Under the pieces are notes generated by a model. It searched no databases, was not told the DNA's origin, and was given only the letters and a program-made list of their open reading frames with translations. A stretch of 23,231 bases of DNA from an uncultured Eubacteriales bacterium (GTDB lineage Bacteria; Bacillota; Clostridia; Oscillospirales; Acutalibacteraceae). Location: positions 1-23,231 of the forward strand of contig ONWI01000145.1 of NCBI GenBank assembly GCA_900321515.1. Reading direction: 5' to 3'. Shown here piece after piece: positions 1 to 5,604 of this stretch. The position numbers and the translations under genes are program-made. The stretch's first letter is position 1. Each line of letters starts with the position of its first letter.

Positions 1-39
1 CTTTCTCTGACGCTTTTTGGGCTGATATGTTCTTACCAT
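1..39 (-). CDS. rpmH: 50S ribosomal protein L34, N-terminal part (cut by window edge)
   Basis: The reverse complement of 1-39 reads ATG then the residues MVRTYQPKKRQRK, which is the invariant start of ribosomal protein L34, a very short basic protein of the large ribosomal subunit. A strong purine-rich ribosome binding site (AAAGGGGGG on the minus strand, about 51-58) precedes the ATG. Only 13 codons are in the window; the family is about 44 residues. Its divergent orientation next to dnaA is the classical bacterial rpmH-dnaA arrangement and supports the identity of the locus. Confidence 0.93.
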   Translation of the reverse strand, partial: MVRTYQPKKRQRK

Positions 40-75
40 TTGCGTTTCCCCCCTTTAAAGAAATTATACTAATGT

Positions 76-105
76 ATTATAACGCATTAATCCCCCTGAT
101 GTCAA
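76..105 (-). promoter_or_regulatory. rpmH promoter (sigma-A type)
   Basis: On the minus strand a perfect -35 TTGACA (100-105) is followed after 18 nt by a perfect -10 TATAAT (76-81), placed about 37 nt upstream of the rpmH ATG. This is the housekeeping-sigma consensus with near-ideal spacing, as expected for a ribosomal protein gene. Confidence 0.85.
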
Positions 106-354
106 TAAAAAATTTTCGCGTGAACAGCTAATTTTACAATATTACAGCGTCTTAAACCGGGGCTTGTTTTCAACCTGTTGTGGAAAACTCGGTGTACAAC
201 CACAAAATATAATACTTCTATGACGTTTTAAACAAAAAGATAACCGAATTTTTTGACTTTTTTTAATTATATCGCTTATTTCAAACAGTTTATTTATATA
301 AGTTTTGCACAAAACTTTAAAATACATTTCTCAAAATTCCTATGTTAAATTCTA

Positions 355-383
355 TTGTCGTAACGGCAAAATAATGATATAAT
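355..383 (+). promoter_or_regulatory. dnaA promoter (extended -10)
   Basis: TTGTCG (355-360), a 17-nt spacer, then TATAAT (378-383) preceded by TG one base upstream (TGA-TATAAT), which is an extended -10. It lies 55 bp upstream of the dnaA ATG. The same TGATATAAT arrangement recurs at other promoters of this window (5513, 13415, 21402, 22035). Confidence 0.75.
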
Positions 384-438
384 AATCCCGGTAAAAAAAT
401 ATATAATAGTAAAAATCAGAAAGGAATAAACACTGATC

Positions 439-1854
439 ATGGAAATTACACAGCTTTGGGAAAATGTCTGCGACAAGCTCAAAGAGCAGGTCAATGACAT
501 TTTATTTAACGTCTGGATAATGCCTTTGGTGCCTTACGATCTTGTAAACGGAAATCAAATGATAATAATTGCTCCGTCACAGTTTCACAAAGACGTTATC
601 ATAGACCAGCACATAGGAGCCAAAATAGAAAAGGCCATATTCAACACAATCGGCTTTGAGGTAACCCTGAAAATTCTGGTAAAAGGGGAGGACATCCAAG
701 CTGATCCCGAGCCAAACTCCGGAGAGGTCAGCTGGCACGACGCGATAGCAAACTACAGCAGCCGTGACGCCGCACCGGCACAGCCGGAACCTGAAAACAT
801 TCCTCAGGGGCAGATGTATTCTTCATCGGATAATTCATATTATGAATACACATTTGATACATTTATCGTCGGATCGTCAAACAAATTTGCTCACGCGGCA
901 AGCCTGGCTGTCGCCGAAAATCCTGGCGGCGCATATAATCCTCTTTTCATATGGGGACCTTCGGGAATGGGCAAAACGCACCTTCTGTTTGCCATTCAGA
1001 ACGCAGTACAGAATAAATTCCCCGAAAAGAAAGTAATGTACGTCAAGGGCGATCAGTTCACAAATGAACTTATAGAGGCTATCGGAAAGGGCAAACAGAA
1101 TGAATTCCATCAGAAATACAGATTTACCGACGTTCTGATGGTTGACGACGTGCAGTTCATCAGCGGCAAGGTACAGACGCAGGAGGAATTTTTCCATACT
1201 TTCAACACTCTGCATCAGGAACATAAACAAATTATACTCACCAGCGACCGTCCTCCAAAGGAAATCCAGACTCTTGAAAGCCGTCTGCGCTCACGCTTTG
1301 AGATGGGACTGCTTGCCGACATACAGCCGCCTGAATTTGAAACGAGAATCGCCATAATCAAGCGCAAGGCAAAACAGTGCAATATGGAAATAAGTGACGA
1401 GATCGCCGAATTCATCGCGGAACGCCTTAAGTCAAACATACGCCAGTTAGAGGGCGTTGTCAAACGCATCAACGCGACATATCAGCTCGATAAGGAACTG
1501 CCGTCGCTGACAATGGCGCAGAACGCCATACGCGATGTAATGAACGATGTTCAGCCCACCCCCATCACCATTGAAAGAATAATAGAAGAGGTTGCGCGCA
1601 CCTTTGAAGTTACCGCGGCAGACATCAAATCCCCCAAGCGTGCCGCACAGATTTCCCAGGCGAGACAGGTGGCAATGTATGTAGTGCGAGAGGTAACAAA
1701 TCTCTCATATGAAGAAATCGGCAAGGAATTCGGGCGCGATCACTCCACTGCGATTTACGCAGTGCAGCAGGTAGACAGAAACATGAAAAACCGCTCCGAT
1801 CTGCGCAACATGATAACCGATCTTATCAAGAACATAAAAGCCTCAGCACAATAA
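439..1854 (+). CDS. dnaA: chromosomal replication initiator protein DnaA
   Basis: DnaA binds 9-bp DnaA boxes at oriC, oligomerises with ATP and opens the duplex. The 471-residue product has the family's four-domain layout: an N-terminal helicase-interacting domain (about 1-85), a variable acidic/proline linker (about 86-135), an AAA+ module with Walker A GPSGMGKT (173-180) and Walker B LMVDD (233-237), and a C-terminal DNA-binding domain with the signature GRDHSTAIYAV beginning at residue 432. The Walker A reads GPSGMGKT rather than the GGVGLGKT of Bacillus, which leaves the essential GKT intact. The start at ATG 439 is supported by AAAGGA at 420-425. Length is normal for Firmicutes. It is transcribed divergently from rpmH and separated from dnaN by a 721-bp gap. 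Confidence 0.98.
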   Translation: MEITQLWENVCDKLKEQVNDILFNVWIMPLVPYDLVNGNQMIIIAPSQFHKDVIIDQHIGAKIEKAIFNTIGFEVTLKILVKGEDIQADPEPNSGEVSWHDAIANYSSRDAAPAQPEPENIPQGQMYSSSDNSYYEYTFDTFIVGSSNKFAHAASLAVAENPGGAYNPLFIWGPSGMGKTHLLFAIQNAVQNKFPEKKVMYVKGDQFTNELIEAIGKGKQNEFHQKYRFTDVLMVDDVQFISGKVQTQEEFFHTFNTLHQEHKQIILTSDRPPKEIQTLESRLRSRFEMGLLADIQPPEFETRIAIIKRKAKQCNMEISDEIAEFIAERLKSNIRQLEGVVKRINATYQLDKELPSLTMAQNAIRDVMNDVQPTPITIERIIEEVARTFEVTAADIKSPKRAAQISQARQVAMYVVREVTNLSYEEIGKEFGRDHSTAIYAVQQVDRNMKNRSDLRNMITDLIKNIKASAQ

Positions 1855-1893
1855 ATATATGCGCTCTTTTCAAACTGAAATACTGATAAAAAA

Positions 1894-2049
1894 ACAGCTC
1901 CGGGAACTAAGGAACTGTGCAGAAATAATGAATTCATTTAGCTCGTCAGAATGCCGAAGTACACTTTATTTTTTGGCAATAAACGACTGATTAAATTCTG
2001 CACAGTTCCTAAGGAAACTCTGATTCCAATTCCTCGGGGCTGTCTTTTT
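1894..2049 (+). terminator. dnaA terminator, apparently split by an insertion
   Basis: The left arm ACAGCTCCGGGAA (1894-1906, preceded by an A-run) is complementary, with one bulge and wobble, to the right arm TTCCTCGGGGCTGT (2030-2043), which is followed by C and five Ts (2045-2049). Arms and T-run look like one intrinsic terminator, but about 120 bp now separate them. Removing the 99-bp MITE-like element and one TAA copy leaves a loop of about 21 nt, as in an ordinary terminator. Whether it still terminates is uncertain. Confidence 0.6.
1911..2009. mobile_element. 99-bp MITE-like element with 14-bp terminal inverted repeats
   Basis: The ends are perfect inverted repeats, GGAACTGTGCAGAA (1911-1924) and TTCTGCACAGTTCC (1996-2009), flanked on both sides by TAA (1908-1910 and 2010-2012), which fits a 3-bp target duplication. 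The interior is non-coding, and subterminal segments (for example TCGT...TGCC against GGCA...ACGA) are partly complementary, so the whole element can fold on itself. Small size, perfect ends and no transposase are the marks of a non-autonomous MITE. The TNA-type duplication resembles that of the IS5-family IS1031 group, but the parent family is inferred, not shown. It sits inside the dnaA terminator. Confidence 0.6.
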
Positions 2050-2488
2050 AATTTAACCCGGTGGAAACCATGTTTACAACCGGGTTAAAACTGTTGAAAC
2101 ACAGTTGATAACAGGGGAGCGGAAATCTTAGTTATTCCGGAGCATTCTACATGATTATTAACAATTGACGTTGAAAGGCGTTAGTAAACGTTGATTGTTT
2201 AATGATGTGTAAAACCTTTCTCACATAATTCAAGCATAATTCAACATTTGCCATACCCTGCAAATTCCTGAATTTCTGGGCAATCCAGGAATTTTTAACC
2301 GTTTCAACGCCCCCTACTACTGCTGCTGTACTTATAATATAATTATTATTATTATCATTCTTAAATTATGACTGCCCCGGCTCAAAAAAAATCCGGGTCT
2401 GATTTTCAACACAGACAGTTGAAAATCAGCGGCAGATTTATCCGGATATACTTCAGAATAAAAATCCGGATGATTTTTCAAATCTCTC

Positions 2489-2517
2489 TTGTATTCAGCT
2501 TAACAATAAGTTATAAT
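2489..2517 (+). promoter_or_regulatory. dnaN promoter
   Basis: TTGTAT (2489-2494), 17-nt spacer, TATAAT (2512-2517), 58 bp upstream of the dnaN ATG. Spacing and the perfect -10 make this the best promoter candidate in the dnaA-dnaN gap. Confidence 0.65.
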
Positions 2518-2575
2518 TAAAGGTACACAACTAAAGAAAAAGGCATAAGCTCTTAACGAAAGGAACGATATTTTC

Positions 2576-3685
2576 ATGAAAATAAAATGCAATCGCGAAA
2601 TTCTCTCGGACGCAATAAATAAAGTATCAAGAGCCGTCGCGCTGCGTTCAACCATAGCCGCTCTGGAAGGAATTTATTTCCGGACGGAAGAATGTTCGCT
2701 TTATATATGCGGTTATAACCTTGAACTTGGCATATCAACCAAAATCCTCGCCAATGTTTACCAGGAAGGCAGTGTAGTACTTTCATCCAAGCTTTTCTGT
2801 GAAATAGTAAGAAAAATGCCCGGCGATGAGCTGGAAATCAACTGTTCAGAAAATCTCATCACTACCATCCGTTCATCTGAATCCGAATATTCAATCATAG
2901 GTATATCTGCTTCCGATTTTCCGGAGCTTCCTGTAATTGAGAGCGACCGCAGAATATCCATTTCCCAGGGAATGCTGAAGTCCATGATTGCACAGACCAT
3001 TTTTGCCGTCAGTGACAACGATTCAAGACCCACATGCACAGGCTCTCTATTTGAAATAACCGAGGACAGACTGCGTATAGTCTCTGTTGACGGATTCCGT
3101 CTGGCTATGCGAACAGAGCCAATAACAGGATCTTTTGACATGTCATTTATTGTTCCTAAAAAGACACTGGAGGAAATTCTCAAGATACTTGAAGATGACT
3201 ATGAAAAGCGCGCTGAAATCTGTGCAACCCGCCGCCACATCGAATTTTCAATAAACGGCTGCACAATTATTTCACGTCTGATAGAGGGCGAATTCCTCGA
3301 TTACAACAACGCTATTCCCGTAAATAACGACAAAGAAGTCAAGGTCAGCACGCGGCGCATGATGGAAGCAAGCGAACGCATGGGACTTCTGATTAGCGAC
3401 GCTATCAAAAGCCCGGTCAGGTGCGTTTTCGGCAATGACGAAATAAACTTCAGCTGCCGCACAGCAGTCGGCTCGGCAACCGACAGGCTTTCCGCACAGG
3501 CTCCAAACGAGCCTGTCGAGATAGGATTTAATAACCGCTATCTGATGGACGCTTTCAGAGCGGTTTCCACCGACGAAGTACGTCTTATCATAGGATCTCC
3601 GGTCAATCCGGTAAAGGTTCTGCCGCCGGAAGGGGAGAGTTTTCTTTTTCTCCTGTTGCCGGTGCGGCTTCAGAAAGACAACTGA
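2576..3685 (+). CDS. dnaN: DNA polymerase III beta subunit (sliding clamp)
   Basis: The product is the dimeric ring that tethers polymerase III to DNA. The 369-residue length is the family norm (three structurally similar domains of about 120 residues). Recognisable features are the N-terminal MKIKCNREIL strand, the mid-domain GFRLAMR motif that follows the conserved D-G pair (residues about 170-185), and the C-terminal hydrophobic-pocket strand ending in FLFLLLPVRL, matching the usual PVRL ending. The start ATG 2576 has AAAGGA at 2559-2564. It follows dnaA, as in nearly all bacteria, and has its own promoter. It is 52 bp ahead of the S4-domain gene, with no terminator between, so co-transcription with yaaA and recF is likely. 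Confidence 0.97.
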   Translation: MKIKCNREILSDAINKVSRAVALRSTIAALEGIYFRTEECSLYICGYNLELGISTKILANVYQEGSVVLSSKLFCEIVRKMPGDELEINCSENLITTIRSSESEYSIIGISASDFPELPVIESDRRISISQGMLKSMIAQTIFAVSDNDSRPTCTGSLFEITEDRLRIVSVDGFRLAMRTEPITGSFDMSFIVPKKTLEEILKILEDDYEKRAEICATRRHIEFSINGCTIISRLIEGEFLDYNNAIPVNNDKEVKVSTRRMMEASERMGLLISDAIKSPVRCVFGNDEINFSCRTAVGSATDRLSAQAPNEPVEIGFNNRYLMDAFRAVSTDEVRLIIGSPVNPVKVLPPEGESFLFLLLPVRLQKDN

Positions 3686-3737
3686 TTTTATACGTCAATA
3701 ATATTCATTAATTAATAAAAAATACGGAGCTGATTTT

Positions 3738-3968
3738 GTGGAACACCGTATCATAGAAATATCGACTGAGTATATTAAATTGGACAGTTTGCTTAAATTT
3801 GCCGGAATTGCCGCGATCGGGGGAGAAGCAAAATTCATGGTTACATCAGGAGCTGTTCTGGTCAACGGCGAAGTCTGCACCATGCGCGGCAAAAAGATCC
3901 GTTCCGGCGACGTGGTGACAATTCCATGTGACAGCGTTGAATTGGAGATAAAGGGCGCGTGTCTATGA
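3738..3968 (+). CDS. yaaA: S4-domain RNA-binding protein (YaaA family)
   Basis: A 76-residue protein that is almost entirely one S4 RNA-binding fold: KLDSLLKFAGIAAIGGEAK followed by VLVNGEV and the closing GDVV strand. Proteins of this kind are fixed between dnaN and recF in Firmicutes; in Bacillus the gene is yaaA, linked in the literature to ribosome assembly. The start is GTG 3738, supported by ACGGAG at 3724-3729 (8-nt spacing). Its stop overlaps the recF start (ATGA at 3965-3968), which implies translational coupling. Binding partner and exact role cannot be read from sequence. Confidence 0.92.
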   Translation: MEHRIIEISTEYIKLDSLLKFAGIAAIGGEAKFMVTSGAVLVNGEVCTMRGKKIRSGDVVTIPCDSVELEIKGACL

Positions 3969-5071
3969 TAGCCCGCAGAATATTCACTCAGAATTTTCGC
4001 AATCTGATTTCCGGCGACATTGAATTTGCCGACGGAGTCAACGTAATCAGCGGTGAGAACGGACAGGGAAAAACAAATCTTTTAGAAGCTCTTTGTCTTT
4101 TTACGGGCGTAAGGTCATTCAGAGGAGCTAAAAATGCGGAGTTCATAGCAAAGGGAGAGAAATATGCCCGTATGGAGCTGGATTTCTTTGCCGACAAGAT
4201 GGAACAGAGCGCCAATCTCCTTATAACCGACAAGAAACAGGCGACACTCAATGGAGTGAAGCTGGCTGCGGCTACCGGATTCATAGGCCGATTTTGCGCT
4301 GTGGTTTTTTCGCCGGATAATATGAGTCTTGTCAAAGGCGGCTCAAACGAACGCCGGAGGTTTCTCGACGCGGCTCTTTCGCAGCAGTTTCCAACATATC
4401 CACGGCTTCTGGTGGAATACAACCGCATACTCGCGCAGCGCAACGCTTTTCTCAAAAAATCCGCCACTGCTTCCGGATTTGAATCCATGCTGGAAATCTG
4501 GGACGAAAATCTCTCCCAGACCGGCGCGAGAATATCAACCAGGCGGGCTGAATACGTTTCCCGGCTTGTCGGTAAGACTGCCGAGATATTTGACGGAATA
4601 TCATCCGGCAGGGATATAATTAAACTGCGCTATTCGTGCAGCTATTTAAATCCCGAATCTGAGCGTGAAACAGCAGCCGCGCTCAAAAAACAGCTTGAAA
4701 CGCACCGCGCATCCGATCTGTCTCAGGGCTGTACAAATTACGGCGCACACAGAGACGATCTGAACATAACGGTAAACGACATGGCAGCCCGTTCATATGC
4801 CTCTCAGGGGCAGAAGCGCTCCTGCGTGCTTGCTCTGAAGCTGGCTGAGGCTTCGCTTCTCGAAGAATCGGCAGGAGAGAGGCCAATTGCCGTTCTGGAC
4901 GATGTAATGAGCGAGCTTGACGGTATGCGGCAGGATTATCTGCTGAACCATATGGACGGCTGGCAGGTGTTTATATCATGCTGCGATCCATATACGGTGA
5001 AGGGGCTGGACAAAGGTCGAATTATCGAAGTCGAGGGCGGAAGGTTCACTGTCAGGAAGAATGACTTCTGA
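3965..5071 (+). CDS. recF: DNA replication and repair protein RecF
   Basis: RecF is an SMC/ABC-like ATPase that helps load RecA at single-strand gaps with RecO and RecR. The 368-residue product has Walker A GENGQGKT (near residue 31), the ABC signature around SQGQKR (near 278) and Walker B IAVLDDVMSELD (near 306), and the family's N-terminal motif with the phrase NFRNL. Length matches Bacillus RecF. I take ATG 3965 rather than the upstream in-frame GTG 3959, because AAAGGG at 3950-3955 is then 9 nt away instead of 3, and the ATG makes the usual 4-bp overlap with the preceding stop. It lies in the standard dnaN-yaaA-recF order. Confidence 0.97.
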   Translation: MIARRIFTQNFRNLISGDIEFADGVNVISGENGQGKTNLLEALCLFTGVRSFRGAKNAEFIAKGEKYARMELDFFADKMEQSANLLITDKKQATLNGVKLAAATGFIGRFCAVVFSPDNMSLVKGGSNERRRFLDAALSQQFPTYPRLLVEYNRILAQRNAFLKKSATASGFESMLEIWDENLSQTGARISTRRAEYVSRLVGKTAEIFDGISSGRDIIKLRYSCSYLNPESERETAAALKKQLETHRASDLSQGCTNYGAHRDDLNITVNDMAARSYASQGQKRSCVLALKLAEASLLEESAGERPIAVLDDVMSELDGMRQDYLLNHMDGWQVFISCCDPYTVKGLDKGRIIEVEGGRFTVRKNDF

Positions 5072-5095
5072 ATTGCACAAGGGAGTTTTAAAAAA

Positions 5096-5356
5096 ATGTA
5101 CCTGCATCTGGGAAACAATTATGTCATACCCGAAAGGGAGATCATAGGCATATTTGATATGGACAATACTACCATATCGAAGCATACACGCAACCTTCTC
5201 CGGCTTGCGGAGAAGAACGGCAGAGTTACGGCTGTAACCAACGATTTGCCAAAGAGTTTTGTGCTTTGCAGGGACGGCAGCGTTTATTTATGTCAGATTT
5301 CGCCCTCAGCGCTTGCAGGACGGGCGGAACAGGGATTAAGCATACAAGTTGATTAG
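5096..5356 (+). CDS. remB: RemB-like extracellular matrix regulator (DUF370)
   Basis: An 86-residue protein beginning MYLHLGNNYVIPEREIIGIFDMDN, which is the DUF370 signature; the same family includes Bacillus YaaB/RemB, found at the same place between recF and gyrB. RemA/RemB proteins influence biofilm-matrix genes in Bacillus, and RemA is a DNA-binding protein; for this organism the role is inferred from family and position. Start ATG 5096 has AAGGGAG at 5079-5085. It lies 24 bp after recF, so it is probably the last gene of the dnaN-recF transcript, since a strong terminator starts at its stop codon. The 20 or so C-terminal residues are not conserved features I can place. Confidence 0.9.
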   Translation: MYLHLGNNYVIPEREIIGIFDMDNTTISKHTRNLLRLAEKNGRVTAVTNDLPKSFVLCRDGSVYLCQISPSALAGRAEQGLSIQVD

Positions 5357-5398
5357 CGTCATATTTTGAGCGTCAGAGCCAAAATATGACGCCTTTTT
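5356..5398 (+). terminator. intrinsic terminator after remB
   Basis: A 13-bp perfect stem GCGTCATATTTTG (5356-5368) / CAAAATATGACGC (5380-5392) with an 11-nt loop, followed by CTTTTT. It overlaps the last base of the remB stop codon and closes the dnaN-recF-remB transcript before gyrB. Confidence 0.88.
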
Positions 5399-5432
5399 GA
5401 TTATGTGTAAGGATCTGATCGGTTTTTTGTTT

Positions 5433-5468
5433 TGCATATAATTAGTATATTTATACTAATTATATGCA
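5433..5468. repeat. 36-bp near-perfect AT-rich palindrome upstream of gyrB
   Basis: TGCATATAATTAGTATA (5433-5449) and its exact reverse complement (5452-5468) are separated by only TT. There is no T-run, so it is not a terminator. It ends 20 bp upstream of the proposed gyrB -35. It could be an operator for a dimeric regulator or a cruciform-prone, supercoiling-sensitive element; both are inference. Confidence 0.8.
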
Positions 5469-5488
5469 GAAAAATTTAAAAAATAAAT

Positions 5489-5518
5489 ATGGCATTTTTC
5501 TTCTCTTTGTGATATAAT
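5489..5518 (+). promoter_or_regulatory. gyrB promoter
   Basis: TATAAT (5513-5518) preceded by TGA gives an extended -10. A poor -35 candidate ATGGCA (5489-5494) is 18 nt upstream. The 86-nt leader to the gyrB start has no obvious riboswitch. Confidence 0.6.
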
Positions 5519-5604
5519 ATTTTTGTATAGACAAATCACCGAAAGTCCGCGTTTTTCCACGCGTTGCACGCTGTCGGAGATAACAGAACAGGGAGGACGA
5601 TACA

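Larger units (their letters stand above)
40..438. other. rpmH-dnaA divergent intergenic region (399 bp)
   Basis: No credible gene is present; the only ORF here (minus strand 142-327) lacks protein-like composition. The region holds the two divergent promoters, one DnaA-box-like site TGTGGAAAA at 179-187 (one base from TGTGGATAA) with TTTTCAACC at 167-175 beside it, and an 8-bp inverted repeat with 2-bp spacer, AAGTTTTG-CA-CAAAACTT (300-317), lying about 40 bp upstream of the dnaA -35. The stretch 188-340 is strongly AT-rich. It may form part of the replication origin or the dnaA control region; which of these cannot be decided from sequence alone. Confidence 0.6.
1855..2575. other. dnaA-dnaN intergenic region (721 bp), candidate part of oriC
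   Basis: No gene is supported. From left to right it holds the split terminator with the MITE-like element; an 11-bp perfect inverted repeat (TTTAACCCGGT 2052-2062 / ACCGGGTTAAA 2079-2089) enclosing a weaker one; TGTTGAAAC (2092-2100) and AGTTGATAA (2103-2111); a 9-bp inverted repeat (AAATTCCTG 2262-2270 / CAGGAATTT 2286-2294); an AT-only run near 2333-2356 that could unwind easily; a 10-bp inverted repeat (GATTTTCAAC 2401-2410 / GTTGAAAATC 2418-2427) containing TTTTCAACA; palindrome TATCCGGATA (2439-2448); and the dnaN promoter. Box-like motifs, AT-rich DNA and location together suggest an origin role; this is an inference. Confidence 0.5.

Noticed and set aside
142..327. 61-codon minus-strand frame between rpmH and dnaA
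   Set aside because: No ribosome binding site, and it covers the AT-rich control region with the DnaA-box-like site; composition is not protein-like.
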